Virus record (IMG/VR): IMGVR_UViG_3300017917_005384
Coordinates: 91,190 to 155,189 of that record
Origin: a virus
DNA: 64,000 bases
Reading direction: 5' to 3' (one strand)
In this document: piece after piece, positions 23,995-32,868 of the stretch
Numbering within the stretch: position 1 is the stretch's first letter
Layout: every line of letters starts with the position of its first letter
The notes under the pieces: generated by a model
The model's input: only the letters and a program-made list of their open reading frames with translations
Told to the model about the DNA's origin: nothing
Database searches by the model: none
Program-made: the position numbers and the translations under genes

Positions 23995-26571
23995 ATGTAC
24001 CAAGCAATTTATTATGATCGCTCTACTTATACTTATCATCTTCGTGATGATGAAAAAGGTTGGTTAGACTTTAAATACACTCCAGAATTATATCAAATAG
24101 TACCTAATGGTCCTTTAGAAACATTAGATGGTAAACGTGCTATTCCCGTTGAAAAATATAATTGGAAAGATACTTCATTATATGAACAAGATGTAGATAA
24201 ATGTACTCGCGTATTAATTGACCTATATAAAGATGGTGATGATACTCCCAAACATCATAATATAGTTTATTTCGATATTGAGTGTGAAATTGGTGGAACA
24301 CTAACTACTGAATACATTAAGTCAGCTCCTATGAAAATGACTTCAGTAGCAGTGTATGATAATACAACTCAAAAATATTACTGTTTAATTCTAGATGAAA
24401 AACAACAAATTAAACCAGTAAATGGAGATAAGGAAATTAGACCATATAAGACAGAAGCGGAAATGCTATCTGCTTTTCTTGATTTATGGGAAGAATTAGA
24501 CCCAACTATCATTACAGGATGGAATAGTGGGTTCTTCGATATACCTTACATGTATTATAGATTATGTAATGTGTTAGGTAGAACACAAGCAGAACGTTTA
24601 TCTCCTCTTCGTAAATTTAATTTTACCGAATGGGATCAATCACAACCAATAGAAATAGGTGGTATAAATCATTTAGATTACATGTTGCTGTTTAAGAAAT
24701 ATGTAATGAAACAAGAACCATCTTACCGTTTAGGTGATATCGGTGAAAAATATGTTAAGTTAGGTAAGATAGAATATGATGGTTCGTTAGATACATTATT
24801 TAAAAACGATATAAAAACGTTTATAGAATATAACTTGCGAGATGTAGAAATTATTATTGAGTTAGAAAAGAAACTAAAATTTATTGATCTAACAGTTGCT
24901 ATTTGTCACTTATGTCATGTGCCTTATGAACAAATATACCAATCAACTGTATTGAATGATGGAGCTATATTAACATATCTTAAACGCCAAAATATAGTTT
25001 CACCTAATAAACCAACCACTTATAACCCAGCCTTAAAAGAACGTACAGAAAATGATTATGCTGGAGGTTATCTTAAAGATCCAATACCGGGGCTATATCA
25101 ATGGGTTATTGATTTAGATTTTACTTCACTATATCCTTCAATTATACGTTCACTCAATATTGGTATTGAAACCTTTATAGGTAGAGTAGTTAATAACGGT
25201 AAATATGATAATCAGTGGACATATAATGAAATGAAAAATATGGATCCAAATGATTTAGTAACAATTGAAAAATTAAATGAAGATTATACTACATCTAGAA
25301 CACAAGTACATATTGGTAAATTAGTTAAATTAATTGAAAATAATAATTGGATTACTGCAGCATCTGGTGCTATATTTCGAACAGATAAATCATCTGTAGT
25401 ATGTGAAGTATTAACTGATTGGTTTAATAAACGTGTTGAATATAAAAGTCTAATGAAAAAAGCATATAAAGCTGGTGATAAAGTTAAAGGCGAATTTTAT
25501 GATAGACGACAACATGCGTATAAAATTAAATTAAATGACGTTTATGGTTGCTATGCTATTAATGGTTGGAGATATACAGACGGTCATAAAATAATATCAT
25601 CTGCTATTACACTTACGGGCCAACGTTTGCTACAAGAAAGTATAGCTAATATGAATAAACATATAAACAAATTATTAAACACTAAAGATAAAGACTACAT
25701 TATCACATCAGATACTGATTCATTGTTCATTCAAGTAAAAGACATATTAATAGCTAGAGGAGTTGATTTAACTAATAAAAAAGAATGCGTTAAAACAACA
25801 CTAGAAATAGCATCAGAATTACAAAAAGTAGCTAATGAATTTATAGGTCAATTTGCAATGAATTCACTTCATATTCCTCATAATCGTCAACATTATTTTG
25901 AATTAAAACAAGAAGTAGTAATTGAAAGAAGTTACCATTCAGGTAAACGTCGATATGCTATGATGATTGTGAATAAAGAAGGAGTTGATACTGAAGAGAT
26001 GATTATGATGGGATTAGATTTGATGAAATCAAATATGCCCCCTTTGTATAAAAACTTTGGACAAAATCTATTAGTAGAAATAATGTCCGGTAAATCTAAA
26101 GCAGAAATTGATAAACAAATAATAGATTTTAAATTATTATTAAATAATATAGATTGGACAGAATTAGCCAAACCAACAGGAGTTAAACAAATAAATTCAT
26201 ACATTGCTAAACGCCCAGCACCTGGTGAAATATTTAGTGAATTTAAATTAAAAGCACCAGTCAATACTAAAGCAGCAGTATATTATAATGATTTACTCAA
26301 ATTTAAAAAACTTGATAAAAAATATTCAATGTTTACAGAAGGTAGTAAAATGAAATATGTTTCATTAAAGCCTAATCCTTACAACATTGACGTATTAGGA
26401 TTTACAGGGTACGAAGACCCAGAGTATATTAAAGAATTTATTGAAAAATATATAGATAGAGACGAAGCCTTTAATTCAATATTGCTAAATAAATTACAAG
26501 GTATGTATGAAGATATAGGATGGGAATTTCCAGTATTGAATGCAAAAATAAACAAATTTTTTCGGTTTTGA
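23995..26571 (+). CDS. family B DNA polymerase (replicase, gp43-like)
   Basis: An 858-residue family B polymerase. The 3'-5' proofreading exonuclease shows Exo I VYFDIECE (D94, E96), Exo II GWNSGFFDIPY and Exo III YNLRDVEII. Polymerase motifs are DLDFTSLYPSI (motif A, D375), KIKLNDVYG (motif B, K510-G518) and TSDTDSLF (motif C, D573/D575). All catalytic carboxylates are present, so it should be the main replicase, working with the clamp and loader encoded just downstream as in T4. It has its own promoter-like motif. No intein or intron is seen. Confidence 0.93.
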   Translation: MYQAIYYDRSTYTYHLRDDEKGWLDFKYTPELYQIVPNGPLETLDGKRAIPVEKYNWKDTSLYEQDVDKCTRVLIDLYKDGDDTPKHHNIVYFDIECEIGGTLTTEYIKSAPMKMTSVAVYDNTTQKYYCLILDEKQQIKPVNGDKEIRPYKTEAEMLSAFLDLWEELDPTIITGWNSGFFDIPYMYYRLCNVLGRTQAERLSPLRKFNFTEWDQSQPIEIGGINHLDYMLLFKKYVMKQEPSYRLGDIGEKYVKLGKIEYDGSLDTLFKNDIKTFIEYNLRDVEIIIELEKKLKFIDLTVAICHLCHVPYEQIYQSTVLNDGAILTYLKRQNIVSPNKPTTYNPALKERTENDYAGGYLKDPIPGLYQWVIDLDFTSLYPSIIRSLNIGIETFIGRVVNNGKYDNQWTYNEMKNMDPNDLVTIEKLNEDYTTSRTQVHIGKLVKLIENNNWITAASGAIFRTDKSSVVCEVLTDWFNKRVEYKSLMKKAYKAGDKVKGEFYDRRQHAYKIKLNDVYGCYAINGWRYTDGHKIISSAITLTGQRLLQESIANMNKHINKLLNTKDKDYIITSDTDSLFIQVKDILIARGVDLTNKKECVKTTLEIASELQKVANEFIGQFAMNSLHIPHNRQHYFELKQEVVIERSYHSGKRRYAMMIVNKEGVDTEEMIMMGLDLMKSNMPPLYKNFGQNLLVEIMSGKSKAEIDKQIIDFKLLLNNIDWTELAKPTGVKQINSYIAKRPAPGEIFSEFKLKAPVNTKAAVYYNDLLKFKKLDKKYSMFTEGSKMKYVSLKPNPYNIDVLGFTGYEDPEYIKEFIEKYIDRDEAFNSILLNKLQGMYEDIGWEFPVLNAKINKFFRF

Positions 26572-26613
26572 TGGTTATTTAATATATGGCGAGAAAAATA
26601 AATATTTATAACC

Positions 26614-27159
26614 ATGATTAAATTAATAGATATACTAAAAGAAAATAAAAGAAACATTTATTTAACAATGTATGCTCTTTTTACTGAAAAAAACGGCAGT
26701 TGGAAAACAGAAAATGATTGGTCTTTTAACCCCACATTTAAAACACAAGGTTTAATAGCAACATATGGAAAAGGAGCTAATGGGCAAAGTTGGGGTAAAC
26801 CATCAATTTTATGTACAGAATATAATGGAGAAAATCCATTTGAAGGATCACATTCTGGTTGGAAATATGCTATTATTTTTAAAAAAAATATTGATGAAAT
26901 TTATATAGATGATGAAATTTTTTATTATGGAGATTATCCTTCTGAAGAACAAGAGAAAGAAGCAATAGAATATATATATAAAACAACAGATAATAAACAA
27001 GATGTTTCTTTAGGTGTATTACATACTAAATTTGGATCTATTATAATTCAAGATAATTTTCCACAAGGAAATTATGTTTTAAATATAAAACCTAATGAGA
27101 TAATCAAAATTGTTAAAGGAGAAGGAAATATAAAAATAAAGTTTGGTAAGTCAAATTAA
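26614..27159 (+). CDS. uncharacterised protein with shared MIKLIDIL N-terminus
   Basis: A 181-residue protein beginning MIKLIDILKEN, matching 9 of the first 9 residues of the protein at 15063, after which the two are unrelated. The body has Trp/Gly-rich segments (SWGKPSILCTEYNGENPF) and an acidic centre. No enzyme motif recognised. It lies between the polymerase and clamp genes. Confidence 0.5.
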   Translation: MIKLIDILKENKRNIYLTMYALFTEKNGSWKTENDWSFNPTFKTQGLIATYGKGANGQSWGKPSILCTEYNGENPFEGSHSGWKYAIIFKKNIDEIYIDDEIFYYGDYPSEEQEKEAIEYIYKTTDNKQDVSLGVLHTKFGSIIIQDNFPQGNYVLNIKPNEIIKIVKGEGNIKIKFGKSN

Positions 27160-27177
27160 AAAAATTAAATTTAAGTT

Positions 27178-27903
27178 ATGAAAAAATTATATTTCAAAGA
27201 CGTTATTGAAAAATACCATCTTGGTGGTTTAGTAGAGCGTGTTAAAATCAATATTGTTGATAAAACACTTATTACTAAATTTATTTCAAGTCAAAAAAAT
27301 CTAGTAGGTGTACTTGAAGCTCCTAATATTGAATTAGATGATTGTGAATTTGGTATATATGATACAACTCAACTTCTTAAATTAATTAATATTACTGATA
27401 ATTTCTTAATATTGGGAATTGAAAAACGAGGTAATATAGCTAACAAACTTACTATCGCAGATAATGAATATAATTTAGAATACGCTTTAGCAGACATAAT
27501 GCTAACACCAGCAGTACCAAATATCGATGAACCAAACTATCAAATGGTTGCTAATATCAGCTCAGAATTTATTAATAAATTTCTCAAAGCAGGTAAAGCA
27601 CTAGGTACTGATGTATTTACTATTGAACAATCTCGTGATGTAGATGATAATCAAGCTATTAAATTTACATTAGGTGGTACTGAAGGGCATACAAATAAAA
27701 TTAACTTTACATTACAAACAACATTATCTAGCATTCCCGGCCATGTTGTTAAATTTCCATTACAAGAATTTAGTGAAATATTAGCAGCTAATAAAACATT
27801 TAAATCAGGAATGTTAAGTGTTAATGAAGAAGGGTTACTTAAAATCGACTTTGAAAATGAAGAAGGTGTTAAAGTAACATATTTATTAGTAGGTAAAGAA
27901 TAA
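27178..27903 (+). CDS. DNA polymerase sliding clamp (gp45-like)
   Basis: A 241-residue protein of T4 gp45 size and pattern: two similar halves with MANxS and FSEILAANKTF-type strand-helix segments and mixed basic residues on the predicted inner helices. As a trimeric ring it would tether the family B polymerase and, in T4, also activate late transcription. It lies 18 nt after the preceding gene and shares the locus with the clamp-loader genes. Identification is by overall pattern rather than a single motif. Confidence 0.78.
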   Translation: MKKLYFKDVIEKYHLGGLVERVKINIVDKTLITKFISSQKNLVGVLEAPNIELDDCEFGIYDTTQLLKLINITDNFLILGIEKRGNIANKLTIADNEYNLEYALADIMLTPAVPNIDEPNYQMVANISSEFINKFLKAGKALGTDVFTIEQSRDVDDNQAIKFTLGGTEGHTNKINFTLQTTLSSIPGHVVKFPLQEFSEILAANKTFKSGMLSVNEEGLLKIDFENEEGVKVTYLLVGKE

Positions 27904-27946
27904 AATATAAGGTACGACAGGCCTAGTTATATTAAATTAATTAACC

Positions 27947-27985
27947 GCTCACCTTAGGGGAGCATAAAAAAACAGGAGGTTTAAA
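27947..27985 (+). promoter_or_regulatory. structured leader with strong Shine-Dalgarno before Hsp20
   Basis: GCTCACC (27947-27953) pairs with GGGGAGC (27957-27963) with one mismatch, and AGGAGGT (27974-27980) lies 5 nt before the ATG. A strong Shine-Dalgarno is rare in this genome. A thermosensing role is conceivable but the pairing does not clearly cover the ribosome site. Confidence 0.5.
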
Positions 27986-28399
27986 ATGACACTTACAACA
28001 CCGTGGACATATAGTCACGATCCATTTGACATCGTTTGGAAAAATTTCTTTGACACTAATTCAAGTTTCAACACAATTCAACACAAAATCAACTACCCAG
28101 TTGATATCTATGAAATAGAAAACGGGTTACGATTTGAACTTGCAGTAGTAGGTCTTGATAAAGAAGACATACAGATTCTAGTAGAATCAAATATATTAAG
28201 AGTAACACATGATCGAAAAGAAGAACAAGAACGTACCTATCTTCAAAAAGGTATTGCTCGTCGTTCATTTGATTTAGCTTGGAAAGTAGCAGCTAAATTT
28301 GATTTAACTAAGCTAGAAGCTAAGTTAGATAAAGGACTGCTTATTATTGATATTCCTTATTCTGAATCAAAAGCACCAAAGCAAATTAAAATCAAATAA
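27986..28399 (+). CDS. small heat-shock protein (Hsp20 / alpha-crystallin)
   Basis: A 137-residue Hsp20. The alpha-crystallin domain runs from NYPVDIYEIENGLRFELAVVGL through ILRVTHDRKEE to GLLIIDIPY, with the conserved A-x-x-x-n-G-L-L motif (AKLDKGLLII). A C-terminal basic IKIK end resembles the I-x-I anchor. It would hold aggregation-prone proteins for the GroEL/GroES pair encoded just downstream. It has a strong Shine-Dalgarno and is flanked by an inverted repeat, suggesting separate regulation or acquisition as a cassette. Confidence 0.92.
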   Translation: MTLTTPWTYSHDPFDIVWKNFFDTNSSFNTIQHKINYPVDIYEIENGLRFELAVVGLDKEDIQILVESNILRVTHDRKEEQERTYLQKGIARRSFDLAWKVAAKFDLTKLEAKLDKGLLIIDIPYSESKAPKQIKIK

Positions 28400-28445
28400 T
28401 AGATTTTGAAATCTTAAAAGCCTGTCGTATCTTATTATTATTGTT

Positions 28446-28643
28446 ATGAAAGAAACATTAGTTATTAAGCAAGAAGTTAAATGGGGAAGAAATGCTTACT
28501 TAAAGATAGAAGACGATAGAGTCATATTTGATACATCAGATGGAGAATATGGTCCTGTTGTATTTCACTTAGAAATATTAGATGAAGCACTTTTAACTCA
28601 TAAAACAAAATGCATTCAAAGTATCTTAGACAAAAATATTTAG
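28446..28643 (+). CDS. small uncharacterised protein
   Basis: A 65-residue protein with a beta-rich N-terminal part (LKIEDDRVIFDTSDGEYGPVVFHL) and an amphipathic C-terminal helix. No known family. It lies between hsp20 and groES, 20 nt before the latter. Confidence 0.5.
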   Translation: MKETLVIKQEVKWGRNAYLKIEDDRVIFDTSDGEYGPVVFHLEILDEALLTHKTKCIQSILDKNI

Positions 28644-28663
28644 AACATTTAAAAACATTTTAT

Positions 28664-28954
28664 ATGAATATTAAACCGTTACATAACCATGTTGTTATTA
28701 AACAACAAGATGAAACAGAAACAATGTATGGAAACATTATCATACCAGATGCTGGTAAAGAAAAACCTCTTATGGGTGAAGTAGTAGCAACAGGTCCTGG
28801 ATTGATTAATATTAATGGAGTTTTGATTCCTAATGAAGTACCAGTAGGTGCAGTTGTAGTATTTCCTGCATTTGGTGGACAACGCGTTACAATTAAAGGT
28901 GAAGAATATATTGTAATGAAAGAACAAGATTTACTAGCCATAATTGAAGAATAA
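28664..28954 (+). CDS. groES: GroES co-chaperonin
   Basis: A 96-residue Cpn10. The start at 28664 (MNIKPLHNHVVIK) gives the normal length and aligns with the family N-terminus; an upstream in-frame ATG would overlap the preceding gene. The mobile-loop region is ETMYGNIIIPDAGKEKP, followed by GEVVATGPG and VGAVVVFPAFGGQRVTIKGEEY. It caps GroEL, encoded 32 nt downstream. The loop retains the hydrophobic III-type triplet needed to bind GroEL. Confidence 0.93.
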   Translation: MNIKPLHNHVVIKQQDETETMYGNIIIPDAGKEKPLMGEVVATGPGLININGVLIPNEVPVGAVVVFPAFGGQRVTIKGEEYIVMKEQDLLAIIEE

Positions 28955-28986
28955 ATTTTAAAAAAATTTCAGAATAATAATAAACT

Positions 28987-30618
28987 ATGAGTAAAATAAT
29001 TAAATTTGATCGTGAAGCTAAAGAAAAACTTCAAGCCGGTATTGACAAAGTCAATAAAGCAGTTTCAGTAACAATGGGTCCATTTGGACGTAACGTGCTA
29101 ATTGAAAAAGAATATGGGCAAGTATCTAGTACTAAAGATGGTGTTAGTGTAGCCAAAACAATTGTATTAGAAGACCCAATTGAGAATATGGCAGCTACTG
29201 TTATTAAGCAAGCTGCTCAAAAAACTGTTGATGCTGCGGGTGATGGCACTACTACTTCAACTGTATTAGCATATGCTATCGCTTCTCAAGCATTACAAGC
29301 TACTGCTTATGCCTCAACTAATGCTACTCAAGTAAAACGTGGTATTGAAGAAGCTGTTAAAACAGTAGTTGCTGAACTAAAAGCAATGTCTACTCCTATT
29401 ACTGATGAAAAGCAGATTAAACAAATTGCTACTTTATCTGCTAATGGAGATGAAGAAATTGGCAATTTAGTAGCCACAGCTATTGATAAAGTAGGAAGAG
29501 ACGGAGTAGTTACAGTTGAAGAATCTCGTACAGGTGAAACATCACTTGAAATAGTAGAAGGTATGCAATTTGATCGTGGTTATAAGTCACCTTATATGGT
29601 AACTGATAATAACACAATGCAAGCTGTATTAAATGATCCTTTATTGTTGATTGTTGATGGTAAAATTACAACCGTAAAGGATTTACTTCCTATTCTTGAA
29701 TCAGTATCTCAACAAAACAAATCTTTATTCATTGTAGCTGAAGATATTGACGGTGAAGCGCTTGCTACACTTGTTGTAAATAAAATGAGAGGTATTTTAA
29801 AAGTAGCTGCTGTTAAAGCTCCTGATTTCGGAGAACGTAGAACACTTATCCTTGAAGATATTGCTACGCTTACTGGAGGTACAGTAGTATCAAATCAAAA
29901 AGGTATGCGTTTAGATAAATTCAACAAAGATTGGTTTGGTGAAGCGCGTACTATTACTGTAGGTAAAGAAACAACTACAATTGTTGATGGTAAAGGAGAT
30001 GTTGATAAAATTGAAGCACGCATTGTAGAATTAAAAGCACAAATTGATGCTTCTACTTCACCTTATGAAATTGAAAAACTGCAAGAACGTTTATCTAAGA
30101 TGATTGGTGGTGTAGCTATCATCAATGTAGGTGGTGGTACTGAAATTGAAATGAAAGAAAAGAAAGATCGTCTTGATGATGCTTTACAAGCAACTAAAGC
30201 CGCTCTTGATGAAGGTATTTTACCTGGTGCTGGTGTAGCATTATTAAAAGCAAGAAATGCATTCCATGTGGGTGATCTTGATGGTAAAGATGATTTTAGT
30301 AAAGGAAAACAAATTGTATATCATGCTTGTAAAGCCCCATTTGATCAAATATTAAATAATGCCGGAGTTGACGCTACTAGATTTTACATGACATTAAATT
30401 CTTCTAATACACCTAATCTAGTACCTAACATTACAGAAAATGAATTAACAGACGCTTATGATTCAGGTATTATTGACCCAACTAAAGTAGTACGTTCAGC
30501 ACTTGAAAATGCAGCGGCGGCCGCTGTAACATTACTCATGACAGAATGTGTAATTCATGATAAACCAACAGATAAGAAAAAAGATAATCCTATGGATATG
30601 ATGGAAGGAATGATGTAA
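28987..30618 (+). CDS. groEL: GroEL chaperonin
   Basis: A 543-residue Cpn60 of full length. GPFGRNVLIEKEYG, the ATP-binding AAGDGTTTSTVLA and KVGRDGVVTVEE are conserved, and the C-terminus MDMMEGMM is a methionine-rich tail like the GGM tail of cellular GroEL. Internal spacing around the apical domain is normal. A phage copy with its own GroES could fold large phage capsid or tail proteins or replace host chaperonin under stress. The small protein that follows (30649) and the clamp loader are read in the same direction. Confidence 0.96.
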   Translation: MSKIIKFDREAKEKLQAGIDKVNKAVSVTMGPFGRNVLIEKEYGQVSSTKDGVSVAKTIVLEDPIENMAATVIKQAAQKTVDAAGDGTTTSTVLAYAIASQALQATAYASTNATQVKRGIEEAVKTVVAELKAMSTPITDEKQIKQIATLSANGDEEIGNLVATAIDKVGRDGVVTVEESRTGETSLEIVEGMQFDRGYKSPYMVTDNNTMQAVLNDPLLLIVDGKITTVKDLLPILESVSQQNKSLFIVAEDIDGEALATLVVNKMRGILKVAAVKAPDFGERRTLILEDIATLTGGTVVSNQKGMRLDKFNKDWFGEARTITVGKETTTIVDGKGDVDKIEARIVELKAQIDASTSPYEIEKLQERLSKMIGGVAIINVGGGTEIEMKEKKDRLDDALQATKAALDEGILPGAGVALLKARNAFHVGDLDGKDDFSKGKQIVYHACKAPFDQILNNAGVDATRFYMTLNSSNTPNLVPNITENELTDAYDSGIIDPTKVVRSALENAAAAAVTLLMTECVIHDKPTDKKKDNPMDMMEGMM

Positions 30619-30648
30619 TAAATATTTATCAATACAAATAATAACTAA

Positions 30649-31005
30649 ATGGCAACATATACCCCATCGCAGCTACAAGGATTAGGTTCACTTGGAGAAA
30701 ATATAAATAGCGGTGTTACTAAAACATTTACTTTTAATAATAACGCTCCTACAACAAATTATTTTACTCTTGAAACTATACCTAACGCTAGTGGATTTTA
30801 TGTTAGTGGCTCAACGCCACGAAACATAGAAGGTAGTTGGATAGTATCCGCTTCTATGCTTCCAGGATTCATAACATCTTCTTATGTAGCATCTGTTGTA
30901 GTTCCTCCTGGTAACTCATCATTAACTTTTACTCCTACAAATAATGTAGTTGGTGCTACATATTATTTAAAAGGAACAGGAAATTTAACTTTAACGATAT
31001 CTTAA
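30649..31005 (+). CDS. uncharacterised beta-rich protein
   Basis: A 118-residue protein with few charges, rich in Thr, Ser, Asn and Val. Strands such as YLKGTGNLTLTIS at the end recall tail-fibre or decoration proteins. Starts MATYTPSQLQGLG. No family assigned. It lies between groEL and the clamp loader, next to a promoter-like motif. Confidence 0.45.
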   Translation: MATYTPSQLQGLGSLGENINSGVTKTFTFNNNAPTTNYFTLETIPNASGFYVSGSTPRNIEGSWIVSASMLPGFITSSYVASVVVPPGNSSLTFTPTNNVVGATYYLKGTGNLTLTIS

Positions 31006-31014
31006 ATTTGGATT

Positions 31015-31038
31015 GTCAAAAAAGTTATTTTAAATTTA
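31015..31038 (+). promoter_or_regulatory. candidate phage promoter (GTCAAAA-N9-TAAATTTA)
   Basis: GTCAAAA (31015-31021) and TAAATTTA (31031-31038) with a 9-nt spacer sit 4 nt before the clamp-loader ATG. Confidence 0.5.
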
Positions 31039-31042
31039 AGTT

Positions 31043-31975
31043 ATGAAAAAGCAACACACACTCTGGATTGAAAAATATCGTAGCCAAACTTTAGAACAAT
31101 ACATCGGAAACGATGCGGTTAAAAACCGCATCTCCGATTGTATTGTTAAAAATGACATACCACATTTTATATTTAGTGGAACAGCAGGAACAGGTAAAAC
31201 AACTTTAGCTAAACTAATAGTTAATAATATTAAATGTGATTATCTTTACCTTAATGCTTCTGATGAGAATGGCATTGATATGATTCGAGAAAAAGTAAAA
31301 GGATTTGCATCTTCTGCTACATTTAATCCTATTAAAGTAGTAATATTAGATGAAGCTGATTTTCTTACTCAGCCTGCTCAGGCCGCTCTTCGCAACATTA
31401 TTGAAGAATATTCAGCTACTACACGTTTTGTTTTAACATGTAACTATGTTGAGCGTTTAATTGAACCACTTACTTCACGTTGTGAAACTCATATTTTAAA
31501 ACCACCATCAATGCCTGATGTAGCAAGACATATTTGTACAAATATATTAGATGTTGAAGGTGTAAAATATGATATTAAAAACATAGCGTTATTAATTAAA
31601 GAATATTATCCTGATATTCGATCAATCATTAAATATCTTCAAGCAGGAGTTAAAGATGGTGAGTTTAAATGGATTGAACTTGACACTAATTGGTTTGTTA
31701 AAATTATTGAAGTATTAAAAAAACCAACTAAAAACAGTTGGGTAGAAATGCGACAAATAATTGCTGATGCTCAAGTAGATGACTATCAACCTCTAATAGA
31801 ATACTTATTTGAAAATGTAGATAAATATGGCAAAGGAAATGAAGCAGAAATAATTATAGAATTAGATGAAGCTCAATATCGTTCTCGAGTAGTACCTGAT
31901 AAAGAAATTAATATATCTTCTCTATTAGTTAAAATTCTACGAATATTAGAAAACAAAACATTAATAAAAGGATAA
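31043..31975 (+). CDS. clamp loader large subunit (gp44-like, RFC/DnaX AAA+)
   Basis: A 310-residue AAA+ ATPase. WIEKYRSQTLEQYIG is the RFC box, GTAGTGKTT Walker A (residues 46-54), VVILDEADFLT Walker B and PLTSRCE the SRC trans-acting arginine motif. It matches T4 gp44 in size and would open the gp45-like ring with the gp62-like partner. A 15-bp hairpin lies 60 nt into the coding sequence. A zinc-ribbon protein gene follows after 6 nt. Confidence 0.9.
   Translation: MKKQHTLWIEKYRSQTLEQYIGNDAVKNRISDCIVKNDIPHFIFSGTAGTGKTTLAKLIVNNIKCDYLYLNASDENGIDMIREKVKGFASSATFNPIKVVILDEADFLTQPAQAALRNIIEEYSATTRFVLTCNYVERLIEPLTSRCETHILKPPSMPDVARHICTNILDVEGVKYDIKNIALLIKEYYPDIRSIIKYLQAGVKDGEFKWIELDTNWFVKIIEVLKKPTKNSWVEMRQIIADAQVDDYQPLIEYLFENVDKYGKGNEAEIIIELDEAQYRSRVVPDKEINISSLLVKILRILENKTLIKG
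31103..31138 (+). other. hairpin in the 5' coding region of the clamp-loader gene
   Basis: ATCGGA-AAC-GATGCGGTT (31103-31120) pairs with AACCGCATC-TCCGAT (31124-31138), giving 15 bp with a 3-nt bulge and an AAA loop. Confidence 0.55.
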
Positions 31976-31981
31976 AATAAT

Positions 31982-32218
31982 ATGAGCCAAGAACAAATGA
32001 ATCTAAACATTAGTTTAGATAAAACAATTGAATTAAAATGTGACGAATGTGGTAATTCTGCTTTTCAAGAAGTAGTATTACTTCGTAAAGCATCTCGCTT
32101 TATTACAGGTACATCTCAAGATGCTATGATTCCTATTCCTGTATTTGCATGTAGTAAGTGTGGGCATGTAAATGAAGAATTTCTTCCTATGCAACTTAGA
32201 AATAACAGTAATGCTTAA
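31982..32218 (+). CDS. zinc-ribbon protein
   Basis: A 78-residue protein with two CxxC knuckles: CDECG (near residue 21) and CSKCG (near residue 58), separated by a basic, hydrophobic segment. This is the layout of a zinc ribbon used in nucleic-acid or RNA-polymerase binding. Lying between the two clamp-loader subunit genes suggests a replication or late-transcription accessory role, not demonstrated. Confidence 0.65.
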   Translation: MSQEQMNLNISLDKTIELKCDECGNSAFQEVVLLRKASRFITGTSQDAMIPIPVFACSKCGHVNEEFLPMQLRNNSNA

Positions 32219-32240
32219 AACAATTAAAAAAATACTTAAA

Positions 32241-32483
32241 ATGGCAACTAAACAAGAACTAGAACAGCAACTAGCAGAAGCTGTAGCAACTGCTCAAAGA
32301 TTAAATGATGAACTTAAATTAACAAGAGCAGAAAACAATCATTTAAAGGAAGAAAACAATTCATTAAATAATAATCTAATTGAGGCTATCGAACGAGTAA
32401 GATATTTAGATGGCCAAATAAGAATGTTAGAATCACAAAGAACAGCATCAACTAAATATTCTGATAAAGATAAAAACTATTAA
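32241..32483 (+). CDS. coiled-coil protein
   Basis: About 80 residues from the ATG at 32241 (MATKQELEQQ); an in-frame ATG at 32211 would overlap the previous gene. Nearly the whole sequence is a heptad-repeat coiled coil with Glu, Leu and Asn. The stop overlaps the start of the gp62-like gene by 1 nt. Function unknown. Confidence 0.55.
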   Translation: MATKQELEQQLAEAVATAQRLNDELKLTRAENNHLKEENNSLNNNLIEAIERVRYLDGQIRMLESQRTASTKYSDKDKNY

Positions 32484-32857
32484 TGTCAAATATATTTGAT
32501 CATCTTAAAAACATCACAGTAACAAAGGGACCATACTTAGGTGATGAAGGTTGGAATAATCGAATGATTAATCGTTATTTAAGTATGGATCCTGAATATT
32601 GTGAAGTAGTTAACTATATTCAAAAAAATACTTGGCAAATGAAGGGAGAACATTTATATAATTTATATAAAGATCTCATTCCTCAACAATATAAATTTTT
32701 AAAATATATTAAAGCATCTAAAAAATTAGACTATAAAAAAGAAGAAATAGATGCTATTAAAAAATATTTTGAAATATCTGAAAAACAAGCCAAGGAATAT
32801 ATGAATCTTCTTCCTAAAGAAGAAATAGAAAATATAACATCTCAAATCATTGGGTAA
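32483..32857 (+). CDS. clamp loader small subunit (gp62-like)
   Basis: A 124-residue protein starting MSNIFDHLKNIT. The WNNRMINRYLSMDPEY segment matches the conserved N-terminal motif of phage T4 gp62-type loader subunits, followed by helices rich in Lys and Glu. In T4, gp62 joins four gp44 subunits to load the clamp. Shorter than T4 gp62. Location next to the gp44-like gene supports the call. Confidence 0.72.
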   Translation: MSNIFDHLKNITVTKGPYLGDEGWNNRMINRYLSMDPEYCEVVNYIQKNTWQMKGEHLYNLYKDLIPQQYKFLKYIKASKKLDYKKEEIDAIKKYFEISEKQAKEYMNLLPKEEIENITSQIIG

Positions 32858-32868
32858 CATTGGCAAAT

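Larger units (their letters stand above)
27913..28429 (+). repeat. 10-bp inverted repeat flanking the Hsp20 gene
   Basis: TACGACAGGC (27913-27922) and its exact reverse complement GCCTGTCGTA (28420-28429) bracket the Hsp20 gene and its leader. This may mark an inserted cassette or a long-range mRNA stem. Confidence 0.5.

Noticed and set aside
27947-27963. Hairpin before hsp20 as a terminator
   Set aside because: No T tract follows it; it is better regarded as leader structure.
28610-28663. Upstream in-frame start for GroES
   Set aside because: Would overlap the preceding gene and add an atypical extension; MNIKPLHNHVVIK gives the normal family start.
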